The notes beneath the pieces were generated by a model. That model did not search any database. It worked only from the letters and a program-made list of their open reading frames with translations, and was not told the origin of the DNA. The position numbers and the translations under genes were made by a program. From Rhizobiales bacterium Y(2018) (GTDB lineage Bacteria > Pseudomonadota > Alphaproteobacteria > Rhizobiales > Aestuariivirgaceae): a DNA stretch of 64,000 nt. Shown here in pieces: positions 1 through 8,798 of the stretch (positions are counted from its first letter, which is position 1; every line of letters begins with the position of its first letter). The stretch spans positions 496,001 through 560,000 of the forward strand of contig SCPD01000001.1 of NCBI GenBank assembly GCA_005502925.1, in the 5' to 3' direction.

Positions 1-492
1 CCGGGAACGACGGGCAAGTATCCCAATTGCCGTAAAATCGATTGCCGGTCGAACCAGCAATGGATCGATGGCGCCTGCCGTTGCCGTGCGCCGCTCAAAT
101 GGAACGGCAAGAGATGCGTCGCCGAAACGCCCAAGGCATGCCCTGCCGACTCGGTCGGCAAATATCCGAATTGCCGCTGCAAGCGCGGCACTGCGGGCGT
201 ACCCGGCGATTGCAAGCGGATCAACGTGCCACAGAGGGAATGTCCGAAGGGCTTCCGCGGCACGCCGCCCGATTGCAAGCGCATCGTCCCGCCGCGCAAG
301 TTATGTCCCGAAGGCTTCCGGGGCGTGCCGCCCAACTGCAAGCGGGTCGTCCCGCCGCGCACGGTATGTCCGCAGGGCTTCAGGGGCACACCGCCCGACT
401 GCAAGCGCGTCATACAGCTGCGCAAATTATGCCCTGCCGGGTTCAGGGGCACACCCCCGAATTGCGTAAGGACGGGCGTCAATCCGCAATAG
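1..492 (+). CDS. Cys-rich tandem-repeat protein (5' end outside window)
   Basis: The frame is open from base 1 and ends in TAG at 490-492, so the N-terminus and any signal peptide lie upstream. The visible 163 residues are rich in Cys, Pro, Arg and Lys. Four 21-residue units close the protein, each starting CPxGFRGTPPxCxR; before them are looser GKYPNC-type units. Paired cysteines in every unit suggest disulfides, hence a periplasmic or surface location; that is inference. Short CP-G-F-G-TPP-NC repeats occur in rhizobial surface proteins, but I know no defined function. It converges on the M32 peptidase gene with one base between them. Confidence 0.6.
   Translation, partial: PGTTGKYPNCRKIDCRSNQQWIDGACRCRAPLKWNGKRCVAETPKACPADSVGKYPNCRCKRGTAGVPGDCKRINVPQRECPKGFRGTPPDCKRIVPPRKLCPEGFRGVPPNCKRVVPPRTVCPQGFRGTPPDCKRVIQLRKLCPAGFRGTPPNCVRTGVNPQ
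241..492 (+). repeat. 63-bp coding tandem repeat, four units
   Basis: Units begin at 241, 304, 367 and 430, exactly 63 bp apart, and the last one includes the stop codon. Each encodes one 21-residue CPxGFRG(T/V)PPxC module. The repeats are in frame and show mostly third-position and conservative differences, as expected for an old coding duplication. Confidence 0.85.
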
Positions 493-493
493 A

Positions 494-1990
494 TCAGCTG
501 AGATAGCGCCGCTTCAGGTGCTGGATAAAATATTTGGTCTGCAGTTTTTCGCCGGTGGCGCGCTCGAGCAATTCGGGCGTCGACCACAAGGAGGCCTGGC
601 TCCAGATATTCCGCCGGCGCCAGTCGTTGAGGCCGACGAAACGGCCATTGCGGATGTCGTCTCGGGCCGAAGGCTGATCCTTTTCGAGCGCCGCCCAGAG
701 TTGCGCCGCGGTCAAGGCGCCCAGCGTGTAGCTCGGGAAATAGCCGAAGGCGCCCGATGGCCAGTGGACATCCTGCATCGGCCCGTCCTTGGGATTGTCG
801 AGGGTCGACAGCCCCAGATAATCGGTCATCTTGGCATTCCAGGCTTCCGGAATGTCCTTGACCGCGAGCTTGCCCGCGACCAGCTCCTGCTCCATCTCGA
901 AGCGCAGGATCACATGCAAGGGATAGGTCGCCTCATCGGCATCGACGCGGATGAAGCCAGGCTGGATGCGATGGACGTAGGAGAGAACATCCTCGACGTC
1001 CCAGCCTTTCAGCGCCTCCTCGCCCAGATGCTGGGCGACGACCGGCATGGCCCAGTGCCAGAATTCGGGACTGCGCGAGACCTGCATCTCGACGAACAGG
1101 CTCTGGCTCTCATGCATGGCCATGCCGCGCGCTCTGCCGACCGGCATATGCGACCATTCGGACGGCAGGCCCTGCTCATAAAGCCCGTGGCCGGTCTCGT
1201 GCAGAATGCCCATGAGGGCCGAGAGAAATTCGCCTGTTACATAGCGCGTCGTCATGCGCACATCGCTCGGCACCCCGCCACAGAAAGGATGATGCGAGAT
1301 GTCGAGCCGGCCATGGGTGAAATCGAAGCCGACCGCCTCCATCATCGCATGCCCCAACGCCTTTTGCCGCTCGATCGGGAATGGCGCGTTGAAGGGTTTC
1401 AGCGGCCGCTCGGCCAGCTTCTCGTCCTGATGCGCCATGGCTTGCGGGACGAAGTCTTTGAGGAACGCCTTCAGCTCGGCGAAGACCGGCGCGATGTCGG
1501 CCGCGCGGTTGCCGGGATCATATTGTTCCATCAGCGCGTCATAGGGGTCGAGCCGCAACGCCGCCGCTCGCAAGGCCGCCTCCTCGCGCATCAGCGCGAC
1601 GACGCCTTCGAAGGCGGGCAGGAAGCCGGCCCAATCGCCCTTCGGCCGCAATTCACGCCACAGCTGCTCGCAGCGCACCCGGGCATTGACTTGACGGCGC
1701 ACGAAGTCGGCGGAGAGGCAGGTCATGTTGGTGTAGATCCGCCTGAACTCACGCACGGACGCCTGCCCATTGGCATCGAGCGATCCACGCTCAGCGGCGT
1801 CGATCCAATCGGCGATTTCCGGCGCCGTCGCCAATTCGTGATAGAAGCCGGCCAGCATGGACAAGGCTTCCGCACGCTTCTCGCCGCCGCCGACCGGCAT
1901 CTGCACGGCCTCGTCGACGCCGAGCATCGCCTGAGCATGATCCAGCGCTTCGAGTTTCCGTCCGAGGTCTTCGATCTGGGAAAATGACAT
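494..1990 (-). CDS. M32 family metallocarboxypeptidase (carboxypeptidase Taq type)
   Basis: Removes C-terminal residues from peptides in the cytoplasm using one divalent metal (family knowledge). The 498-residue length is normal for family M32. Seen in the sequence: HETGH at residues 264-268 (the HExxH metal site and catalytic Glu) and HESQS at 293-297, which supplies the third ligand. No signal peptide. The ATG at 1990 has an AGG about seven bases upstream. It stands alone, convergent with the Cys-rich gene, so it is probably a housekeeping peptide-recycling enzyme. A long plus-strand frame over the same bases is an antisense shadow. Confidence 0.93.
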   Translation of the reverse strand: MSFSQIEDLGRKLEALDHAQAMLGVDEAVQMPVGGGEKRAEALSMLAGFYHELATAPEIADWIDAAERGSLDANGQASVREFRRIYTNMTCLSADFVRRQVNARVRCEQLWRELRPKGDWAGFLPAFEGVVALMREEAALRAAALRLDPYDALMEQYDPGNRAADIAPVFAELKAFLKDFVPQAMAHQDEKLAERPLKPFNAPFPIERQKALGHAMMEAVGFDFTHGRLDISHHPFCGGVPSDVRMTTRYVTGEFLSALMGILHETGHGLYEQGLPSEWSHMPVGRARGMAMHESQSLFVEMQVSRSPEFWHWAMPVVAQHLGEEALKGWDVEDVLSYVHRIQPGFIRVDADEATYPLHVILRFEMEQELVAGKLAVKDIPEAWNAKMTDYLGLSTLDNPKDGPMQDVHWPSGAFGYFPSYTLGALTAAQLWAALEKDQPSARDDIRNGRFVGLNDWRRRNIWSQASLWSTPELLERATGEKLQTKYFIQHLKRRYLS

Positions 1991-2101
1991 GGGTACCTGA
2001 AATGTTGCGAGGGCGATGCCCGCTTCATGTCACAAAGCCACCAGAAGGGAAAGAACCGGCGATTGACCGGCGGTCCTCGCTGCCGAAATCATCCGGCCAA
2101 A

Positions 2102-2524
2102 TCAGGCGAGCAGGATCTCCATCGCCTTGCGATAACGCTCCATGCGCTCATGATCCTTGAGCCCCGGCGTCTTGATCCGCGTGAGCTCCATATTGTCGTC
2201 AAGGTCGGCGAGCTTGACGCGTCGGCCGATCTCGTTCTGGCCGGCGCGGCGGACAAAGGACTCGTAATCCTCGTCCTCGCGACGCGTCACGGCGTCGACC
2301 GCTTTGATGATCGCCTCTGAGAATCCTTCGGCCCGCAGGGCGGAAAGCGGCCAGGTCGCGTTGTCCTCGACGACGTCATGAAGAACGCCGACAATCCGAT
2401 CCTCGACCGCCTCCAGCCTCATCATGACGCGCAAGGGATGCAGGATGTAAGGCTCGCCGGCCCTGTCGAACTGTCCCGCATGCGCTTCCGCCGCAATCGC
2501 GATCGCGCGCTCCAAAGTGCTCAT
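2102..2524 (-). CDS. small HD-domain hydrolase, RelA/SpoT hydrolase-like
   Basis: A 140-residue protein made only of an HD domain. H29, H49-D50 and the KLADLDDN segment at 104-111 match the metal-binding pattern of ppGpp hydrolases (SpoT/MESH1 type), including the YILHPL and HDVVEDN motifs. No synthetase, TGS or ACT domain follows, so it resembles a stand-alone small alarmone hydrolase. The substrate is inferred, not shown. I chose the ATG at 2524, preceded by GAGTGAGGG, over an in-frame GTG at 2536 that lacks a ribosome site. It follows the secreted-protein gene on the same strand after about 175 bases. Confidence 0.75.
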   Translation of the reverse strand: MSTLERAIAIAAEAHAGQFDRAGEPYILHPLRVMMRLEAVEDRIVGVLHDVVEDNATWPLSALRAEGFSEAIIKAVDAVTRREDEDYESFVRRAGQNEIGRRVKLADLDDNMELTRIKTPGLKDHERMERYRKAMEILLA

Positions 2525-2678
2525 CGGCACCCTCACTCGAAGAATTTCAGGTGAATGGTCCGCCCCGCATCGCGGCAGCGAGACTCTTGGCCTGGGACCA
2601 ACGCCCCCAACGGCTCTATGATCAAACCAGGTACAAAATTATATCCGCATGCGCAAGGCAATTGCGCTGGCGCGCACT

Positions 2679-2699
2679 AAGTTCCACACGTGGGAACTT
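2679..2699 (-). terminator. stem-loop just after the small secreted protein gene
   Basis: AAGTTCC at 2679-2685 pairs with GGAACTT at 2693-2699 around a seven-base loop, touching the stop codon of the gene that ends at 2699. There is no T run after it on the minus strand, so it may be a weak terminator or 3' stabiliser. A second small palindrome, GCGCAA-TTGCGC, lies at 2651-2667. Confidence 0.3.
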
Positions 2700-2995
2700 C
2701 ATTCACCCTTGAGGCTGCACACACCATTCGCGCCGCCCTTGCCCGTATAGGAAATAGAGGGCGTTCCATCGGGATTGATGGCCAGCGAGATGGTGACCCC
2801 GCCACCCTTCGCCTCATAGTAATTGTTGTTGAACTTCTTGAGCTTGCCTTCCTTGCCGTTGATGTAGATGGGACCGCCCTGATCGGCATGGACTTCGATC
2901 TTGCCTGGACATGTCGCGTTGAGAAGCGGGATATCGGCATGAGCGCTTGCGGCGGATGCCAGCAGGAAGGCGGAAAAGACCATCGTCACGCGCAT
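2699..2995 (-). CDS. small secreted protein, unknown function
   Basis: A 98-residue protein starting MRVTMVFSAF with a clear Sec signal peptide ending near AxAHA-DI, leaving about 75 mature residues. The mature part has two cysteines (near TCPGK and VCSLK) that could form one disulfide, and a Gly/Asn-rich centre. I recognise no family. The ATG at 2995 is preferred over a GTG at 3004 because GAGGGGAG lies nine bases before the ATG but touches the GTG. It is a single gene between hppA and the HD hydrolase. Confidence 0.65.
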   Translation of the reverse strand: MRVTMVFSAFLLASAASAHADIPLLNATCPGKIEVHADQGGPIYINGKEGKLKKFNNNYYEAKGGGVTISLAINPDGTPSISYTGKGGANGVCSLKGE

Positions 2996-3082
2996 CGAAA
3001 GCACTCCCCTCGCTACGGCCGATGCGCCCGATGTTCCAATCTTGCTATCCCGAAGTAAATGGGTCTTAGGTCCAACGTCCTC

Positions 3083-3118
3083 GCAAAAAGAAACGGCCGG
3101 GCAGATCGCCCGGCCGTT
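3083..3118 (-). terminator. Rho-independent terminator of hppA
   Basis: An 11-bp perfect stem (AACGGCCGGGC at 3092-3102 with GCCCGGCCGTT at 3108-3118, five-base loop) lies 21 bases after the hppA stop. On the minus strand it is followed by TCTTTTTGCG. This is the clearest intrinsic terminator in the window. Confidence 0.9.
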
Positions 3119-3139
3119 CGGTCTTTCATAGTCGCAAGA

Positions 3140-5263
3140 TCAGTGCGCGAGCACGGCCAGCAGCAGCAGCGCCACGATGTTGGTGATCTTGATCATCGGG
3201 TTCACAGCGGGACCCGCCGTGTCCTTGTAGGGGTCGCCGACGGTGTCGCCGGTGACGGAGGCCTTATGGGCTTCCGAACCCTTGAAGTGCTTCTGGCCCT
3301 TCGAGTCGGTGAAGCCATCCTCGAAAGACTTCTTCGCATTGTCCCAGGCGCCGCCGCCGGCGGTCATGGAAATGGCGACGAAGAGACCGGTGACGATGAC
3401 GCCCATCAGCATGGCGCCGAGAGCGGCAAAGCCTGCCGCCTTGTCGGCGATAGCCCAAATCACGAGGAAGACGACGATCGGCGACAGGACCGGCAGCAGC
3501 GAAGGAACAATCATTTCCTTGATCGCCGCCTTGGTCAGCATGTCGACGGCGCGGCCGTAATCCGGCTTCTCCGTGCCCTTCATGATGCCCGGCTTCTCCT
3601 TGAACTGGCGGCGAACTTCGACCACCACGGCTTGCGCCGCGCGGCCGACCGCCGTCATCGAGATACCGCCGAACAGATACGGCAAGAGGCCGCCGAAGAT
3701 CAGGCCGACCACCACATAGGGGTTGGACAGATCGAAGGTGACATTGACGCCCTCGAAGAAGCTTCCCGGCGTCGCATTGGCCGCGAAGAACTTGAGGTCC
3801 TGGGTATAGGCGGCGAAGAGCACCAGCGCACCGAGGCCAGCCGAACCGATGGCATAGCCTTTGGTGACAGCCTTCGTTGTGTTGCCCACGGCGTCGAGCG
3901 CGTCGGTATTGTGGCGCACTTCCTTGGGCAGGCCCGCCATTTCGGCAATGCCACCGGCATTGTCGGTGACGGGGCCGAAGGCGTCGAGAGCCACGACCAC
4001 ACCGGCAAGCGCCAGCATGGTGGTCACCGCGACCGCGATGCCGAACAGGCCGGCAAGGTTGAAGGTCGTGATGATGCCGAAGATGATGACAAGCGCCGGG
4101 AGCGCCGTCGATTCAAGCGACACCGCAAGGCCCTGGATGACATTCGTGCCGTGGCCGGTGATCGAGGCCTCGGCGATCGAATTCACCGGACGACGTCCGG
4201 TGCCCGTATAATATTCGGTGATCCAGATGATGAGGCCGGTGACGATGAGGCCGATGACGCCGCACCAGAAGAGCTTCATCGGGGTGAAGCCGCCGAGATC
4301 GGCGCCCATGCCGCCGAACACGTAGCTGATCACCGGATAGAGGACGATGAGCGACAGAACGGCGGTGGCGATGAAGCCCTTGTAGAGAGCGCCCATAATG
4401 TTGTTGGAGGCGCCAAGCTTCACGAAGAAAGTGCCGATGATCGAGGTGACGACGCAAGCGCCGCCGATCGCGAGCGGCAGCACCATGCCGGCGAGCTTGT
4501 AGGCTTCCGGCAGCACGATGGCCGAGAGCACCATGGTGGCGACCGCGGTCACCACATAGGTCTCGAACAGATCGGCGGCCATGCCGGCGCAGTCACCGAC
4601 ATTGTCACCGACATTGTCGGCGATGGTGGCGGGGTTGCGCGGATCATCCTCGGGGATGCCGGCTTCGACCTTGCCGACCATGTCGCCGCCGACATCCGCA
4701 CCCTTGGTGAAGATGCCGCCGCCGAGACGGGCGAAGATCGAGATCAGCGAGGCGCCGAAGGACAGAGCCACCAGCGAGTCGATGACGGTGCGGCTCGTCG
4801 GCGCGAGCGCCAGCGGACCGGTCAGGAAGATGAAATAGAGGGTGACGCCCAGAAGACCCAGCCCCGCGACGAGGAGGCCGGTGACCGCGCCCGCCTTGAA
4901 GGCGAGGTCGAGGCCGCCTGCCAGCGATTTGGTGGCGGCCTGGGCAACGCGCACATTGGCCCTCACCGACACGTTCATGCCGATAAAGCCGGCAGCGCCC
5001 GACAGAATGGCGCCGATGGCGAAGCCGATGGCCGAGTGCCAGCCGAGAAGGAAGAAAGCGATGATGAAGATGACGACGCCGACGACGGCGATGGTGGCGT
5101 ATTGCCGCTTGAGATAGGCCTGGGCGCCTTCACGCACGGCGGCCGAGATTTCCTGCATGCGGGCCGTACCAGCATCGGCGGCCAACAGGCTACGGGTGGT
5201 GAGAATGCCGTAGACGATGGACAAAGCACCGCCGAGCACAATCAGCCATAGGGTTGAGCTCAT
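3140..5263 (-). CDS. hppA: membrane-bound proton-pumping pyrophosphatase (K+-independent type)
   Basis: Hydrolyses pyrophosphate and pumps protons across the inner membrane. The 707 residues are almost wholly membrane segments (about 16 expected). The pyrophosphate-binding signature is at residues 190-209 ([11 protein letters not shown] then GIPEDDPR), followed by DNVGDNVGD. At 461-467 the sequence is NTTKAVT: the Lys (K464) and Thr (T467) mark the K+-independent subclass, whose K+-dependent relatives have Ala and Gly/Ala there. One oddity is DVGGD where most homologues have DVGAD. A strong terminator follows the stop, so it is probably a one-gene transcript. Confidence 0.97.
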   Translation of the reverse strand: MSSTLWLIVLGGALSIVYGILTTRSLLAADAGTARMQEISAAVREGAQAYLKRQYATIAVVGVVIFIIAFFLLGWHSAIGFAIGAILSGAAGFIGMNVSVRANVRVAQAATKSLAGGLDLAFKAGAVTGLLVAGLGLLGVTLYFIFLTGPLALAPTSRTVIDSLVALSFGASLISIFARLGGGIFTKGADVGGDMVGKVEAGIPEDDPRNPATIADNVGDNVGDCAGMAADLFETYVVTAVATMVLSAIVLPEAYKLAGMVLPLAIGGACVVTSIIGTFFVKLGASNNIMGALYKGFIATAVLSLIVLYPVISYVFGGMGADLGGFTPMKLFWCGVIGLIVTGLIIWITEYYTGTGRRPVNSIAEASITGHGTNVIQGLAVSLESTALPALVIIFGIITTFNLAGLFGIAVAVTTMLALAGVVVALDAFGPVTDNAGGIAEMAGLPKEVRHNTDALDAVGNTTKAVTKGYAIGSAGLGALVLFAAYTQDLKFFAANATPGSFFEGVNVTFDLSNPYVVVGLIFGGLLPYLFGGISMTAVGRAAQAVVVEVRRQFKEKPGIMKGTEKPDYGRAVDMLTKAAIKEMIVPSLLPVLSPIVVFLVIWAIADKAAGFAALGAMLMGVIVTGLFVAISMTAGGGAWDNAKKSFEDGFTDSKGQKHFKGSEAHKASVTGDTVGDPYKDTAGPAVNPMIKITNIVALLLLAVLAH

Positions 5264-5465
5264 GGATATTCCTTTTGTTTCCTAATGTTTTTATTCTCCC
5301 CGAAGGCGGACGTTAGGAATTTCCCCCCTCCTCCCGCATCTCGGACCTATGGGTCGGGTATGCCAAAATGGCGAGATCATGGCAACCAAGAAGAAACCAT
5401 CCCAAGGGCAGGTTAGCCATGCTAGGGCTGCGTCCCATAATCGGTTTTCGCTCAGGGTCGTGACC

Positions 5466-6104
5466 ATGCTGACCAGTTCCCTCCTGGCTTTTCTCGGAAT
5501 ATCGGTCCTGGTGATCGTGACGCCGGGTCCCGATACCGCCATGACCATCCGCGGTGTGATGCTGGGTGGACGGCATGGCGGGATCGCCACGGCGGCCGGC
5601 GTCGCGCTGGGCCAGATCATCTGGGCGCTGGCGACGGCGGCGGGCCTCGTGGCGGTGCTGCTCGCTTCCGAGCCGGTATTCCAGGCGGTGAAGCTCCTCG
5701 GCGCTGCCTATCTGGTCTATCTCGGAGCGCGGATGCTGTGGAGCGCCTGGCGGCAGACTTGCCCAAGCGAGGCCACCATCATGATCGGCAGGGCCAAGAC
5801 GTCTCCCCTCGCCCTCTTCCGGCAAGGCCTGATCAGCGACCTCGGCAATCCCAAGATGGCCGTGTTCTTCGCCAGCATCCTGCCGCAATTCGCCAGTGCC
5901 GGCCAAGGCATGTTCTCCGAACTCGCCCTGCTCGGCATCGTCTTTTCAGGCCTCACCTTTCTGTGGCTCTGCCTTTATGCCGTCGCGCTGGCGCGACTCG
6001 GCCATTTTCTCGGCCGGCCGCGCATCAAGCGGTCCTTCGAGGCGATCATGGGCGGCCTGCTGATGGCGCTGGGCATACGGCTCGAGGCGGAGCAACGTGT
6101 CTGA
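5466..6104 (+). CDS. LysE/RhtB family amino-acid exporter
   Basis: A 212-residue inner-membrane protein with about six hydrophobic segments, the usual LysE/RhtB size. It starts MLTSSLLAFL and carries the family's early TPGPDT motif and the GNPK motif after mid-length. Relatives export amino acids such as homoserine, threonine or lysine; the substrate here is unknown. A longer in-frame start at 5349 would add 39 hydrophilic residues unlike the family, so I took the ATG at 5466, which has an AGGG upstream. It is divergent from hppA and abuts the convergent methyltransferase gene with no gap. Confidence 0.85.
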   Translation: MLTSSLLAFLGISVLVIVTPGPDTAMTIRGVMLGGRHGGIATAAGVALGQIIWALATAAGLVAVLLASEPVFQAVKLLGAAYLVYLGARMLWSAWRQTCPSEATIMIGRAKTSPLALFRQGLISDLGNPKMAVFFASILPQFASAGQGMFSELALLGIVFSGLTFLWLCLYAVALARLGHFLGRPRIKRSFEAIMGGLLMALGIRLEAEQRV

Positions 6105-6773
6105 CTATTTTATCACCCTGGCCAGCGTGAAACCGTCATAGCCTTTCACACCGACGGTCTGGATCGTGGTGGCGCTGACCCGCTTTTCCTTGCTCAGCAT
6201 CTCATTGAAGCGCCGCACGCCTCGGACATTGTGATCCTTGCTCGCGGCATTGATGACCTTGCCGCCGCGCACGACATTGTCGACGACGATCAGGCTGCCC
6301 GGCCGGGTGAGCTTCAAGGACCACTTGAAATAATCCGGGATGTTCTCCTTGTCGGCATCGATGAAGACGAAGTCGAAGGGTTTGCGCTTCTCGGCCGCGA
6401 GCTTAGGCAGAAGGTCAAGGGCCTTGCCGAGCCGGAGATCGATCATGGCGCCCAGGCGGGCGCGCTTGAAATTGGCAGTTGCGACTTCGGCATGACGCGG
6501 CACCGCCTCCAGGGTCACGACGCCGCCGCCTTTCGGCAGAGCGCGGGCGAGCCAGATGGTGCTGTAACCACCGAGCGTGCCGATTTCGAGGATGGTGCGG
6601 GCGTTGATCGACTGCGCCAGCAGCATCAGGAGCTTGCCCTGATTGGGCGCCACCGCGATCTCCGGCAGGCCACTATCGGCGCTTGCCTGGAGAACTGCGT
6701 CGAGCACCTTGTCCGGGGGCACGAGCGCCTCGCTCACATAATTGTCGACGGCAGTCCAGGTCTTCTGTGTCAT
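6105..6773 (-). CDS. SAM-dependent O-methyltransferase, CCoAOMT-like family 3
   Basis: A 222-residue class I methyltransferase. The SAM loop EIGTLGGYS is at residues 63-71, and IDADKEN marks the metal/SAM-binding acidic motif of the catechol/caffeoyl-CoA type family, with DNV following. Bacterial members methylate small hydroxylated compounds; I cannot tell the substrate. The stop codon abuts that of the LysE exporter, so the two genes converge with zero spacing. The upstream VanW-like gene ends 75 bases away on the same strand. Confidence 0.85.
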   Translation of the reverse strand: MTQKTWTAVDNYVSEALVPPDKVLDAVLQASADSGLPEIAVAPNQGKLLMLLAQSINARTILEIGTLGGYSTIWLARALPKGGGVVTLEAVPRHAEVATANFKRARLGAMIDLRLGKALDLLPKLAAEKRKPFDFVFIDADKENIPDYFKWSLKLTRPGSLIVVDNVVRGGKVINAASKDHNVRGVRRFNEMLSKEKRVSATTIQTVGVKGYDGFTLARVIK

Positions 6774-6848
6774 CGCGCGCTCGCTGAAAGAGGACAGAGA
6801 GCGCGATGAGACCAGAAATGCTGCGGTGCGGCAAATGAAAAGGTCGGT

Positions 6849-8585
6849 CTACAGGACCTGAAGGAGCTGCTGGCGCAATCCGGCCGGATCACAGACCGGA
6901 ACTTCCGCCACCCCCACCGTCCCGGCGAGACCACATTCCGGCGTGGCAATGACCGGCAGGCCATGGGCCAGCGCCTTGAGGAGCGCCCGGGGCTCATGCT
7001 CGATGAGCGCCGGCAGGATCACGGCGGCGATCTTCTCCGGCCACTCCGCGCCGTCCAGTTGATGCGTCCTGACCTTGCCCCAGAAATCGCCCTCCCCCTC
7101 GCGCGCCTTGCCGGCGACGACGATGTCGAGATCGAGATCCCGGGCGGCCTCGCGCAAGGCATAGGCGCCTTTGCGCGCTAGAGCCGAGGCCGGGAAGAGA
7201 ACGGACTTGCCGCCGCGCGCGATGCGGCTGCGCGGCGCGGGCCTGAGCCAGTCGATGAGCTGGGTGCGGGCGGGATCGCCGGCAGCGATGCCGCTATGCG
7301 GGGTATAGAGAGTGCGGGCCGCAGCGAGAGCAGCCCTCTCCGCCGCGACGATCTCCTGCGGCGCACGGAAGTCGCCGAGCGTCGGGCTCGTCGGATAGAC
7401 CGCCTTGGCGGCATCGAGCTTGGCCTCGAGCTCGGCCATCGGATGGCGGACCATCAGCACGTCGAAGCTGCGGCCCTGCAATTCGCCGAGCCGCCACAGA
7501 TGCGGCAGCAGATTCTGCGAGATCACAAGATGCTCATGAACCGGCGAGAGCTTCTTCGCATAATGGCAGGCCAGCGCCCCGTCATAGCGCAGCAGCAGGT
7601 CCTGCAAGGCGCGGCCCTGCCGTGGCGCGTGGCGCAAGGCCAGCGCGCGGCGCAGCGCCACCAGGGTCGCACAGCTTTCCTCGCTCACCACATGGCGCGG
7701 CCAGGCATAACGCGGCGTCTCGCGCAGGCGCTGCGGCAGGAACAGGGCATCCTCTGTGCGTGCTATGGCCGAGAACAGGATGGAGAATTCCGGCCAGCAG
7801 GCATCGACGAGCCAGGCCGTCGAGCCTATGTCGTTGGGCAGGAATGGCCGCTCGGGATCATGACGGCGGCACTCCGTCTCGCCGCAGCTCGTGCAGTCAT
7901 TGGCGGAAAGGCGCTCTTCATCCGCGCTGAGATCGCCATCCTTGCGGGTGACGAGGCCACCCGGCCCACGCAGGACGATCTCGAGCGAGTCGCGGCGCAA
8001 GGCCGCCTCGATGCGGAAAGGCTGGGCCGCGCGGAAGCGCAGATCGACATAGTTCCAGAAGACGGTGGCGTCGCGCCCGAGCGACGCGCGCGAGCCCGGC
8101 ACCACGCGGCTATGGGCGTGGCGTTCGACGATCTCCAGGCCGGCGTTAAGGGCCGCTTCATATAGGGCGTTCGAAAGCTGGCACAGGCCGCCGCCAACAT
8201 TGGCGATGAGGCAGCCTTCGCGCAATTCACGGCCTTCGACGAAGCCGCGGCGCCTCGTGGTGCGCCCGATCTGGCGCCAGAAGCTGAACAGGCTGCCGGC
8301 CGGGACCTCGATACCGTCGAGATGGCGGATGGCGCGGCGCAGATTATGGATCTTGCCAAGGGTGAGCACCCGGTCCTGGCTTCCCTGCAGATGGTGCCAG
8401 AGCGGGGATGAAATACGAGCCAGAATCGGAGCCGTTGCGAGGGCCTTGCCCGGGGCATGCCGGCGCACCACCTTGCGGCTCAGCGTCTCCACCGTTTTAC
8501 GCTTGAGGCGAAAAGCCGTCGCCTTCGCTTCGAAAAGAGCCATATCCCAGAAGCCCGGAACCTGGCTCAAGGCACGATGCGTCAT
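6849..8585 (-). CDS. VanW-domain protein fused to a glycosyltransferase-like C-terminus
   Basis: About 578 residues in two parts. The N-terminal part has a VanW domain: VPAGSLFSFW, then NVGGGLCQLSN and ERHAHS, a Cys/His set typical of the family. The part after about residue 330 resembles a GT-B glycosyltransferase: LFPASALARKG, a Rossmann-like stretch, and near the end ALAHGLPVIATPECG. VanW proteins are linked to cell-wall or surface-polymer work but their biochemistry is not settled. No signal peptide. The start is uncertain: ATGs at 8663 and 8642 and a start at 8786 are in frame, but 8585 has GGGA upstream and leaves room for the divergent promoter. Confidence 0.7.
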   Translation of the reverse strand: MTHRALSQVPGFWDMALFEAKATAFRLKRKTVETLSRKVVRRHAPGKALATAPILARISSPLWHHLQGSQDRVLTLGKIHNLRRAIRHLDGIEVPAGSLFSFWRQIGRTTRRRGFVEGRELREGCLIANVGGGLCQLSNALYEAALNAGLEIVERHAHSRVVPGSRASLGRDATVFWNYVDLRFRAAQPFRIEAALRRDSLEIVLRGPGGLVTRKDGDLSADEERLSANDCTSCGETECRRHDPERPFLPNDIGSTAWLVDACWPEFSILFSAIARTEDALFLPQRLRETPRYAWPRHVVSEESCATLVALRRALALRHAPRQGRALQDLLLRYDGALACHYAKKLSPVHEHLVISQNLLPHLWRLGELQGRSFDVLMVRHPMAELEAKLDAAKAVYPTSPTLGDFRAPQEIVAAERAALAAARTLYTPHSGIAAGDPARTQLIDWLRPAPRSRIARGGKSVLFPASALARKGAYALREAARDLDLDIVVAGKAREGEGDFWGKVRTHQLDGAEWPEKIAAVILPALIEHEPRALLKALAHGLPVIATPECGLAGTVGVAEVPVCDPAGLRQQLLQVL

Positions 8586-8798
8586 GTCGCGCGTCCCGTT
8601 CGTTTCACGCACAAACTGCTCCCACCAAACTGAATGGAGCATGAACAGCGAAGTGAACTTCATTTCGGCGGGATCGTGGTCTTCTTGCGGCGCCACTCCT
8701 CCGTACCAGGACGAGTTGGGCCTTTGGCCCTGGGTCAATCGTCTTTCAATTGCCACCAGGGCATGCGAGAAGCCTCTTCCTTTCAAACCGGAGGCCTC

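Noticed and set aside
241-492. Possible CRISPR-like array because of 63-bp repeats
   Set aside because: The repeats are contiguous, in frame and coding, without unique spacers or cas genes.
518-1987. Long plus-strand frame (489 codons) opposite the M32 peptidase gene
   Set aside because: It is antisense to a gene with clear catalytic motifs, has no protein-like pattern or ribosome site and arises from high third-position GC. The same holds for long antisense frames at 3059-5251, 10226-11551, 17250-19619, 27079-28914, 45362-46732, 48956-51166 and 51012-52844.
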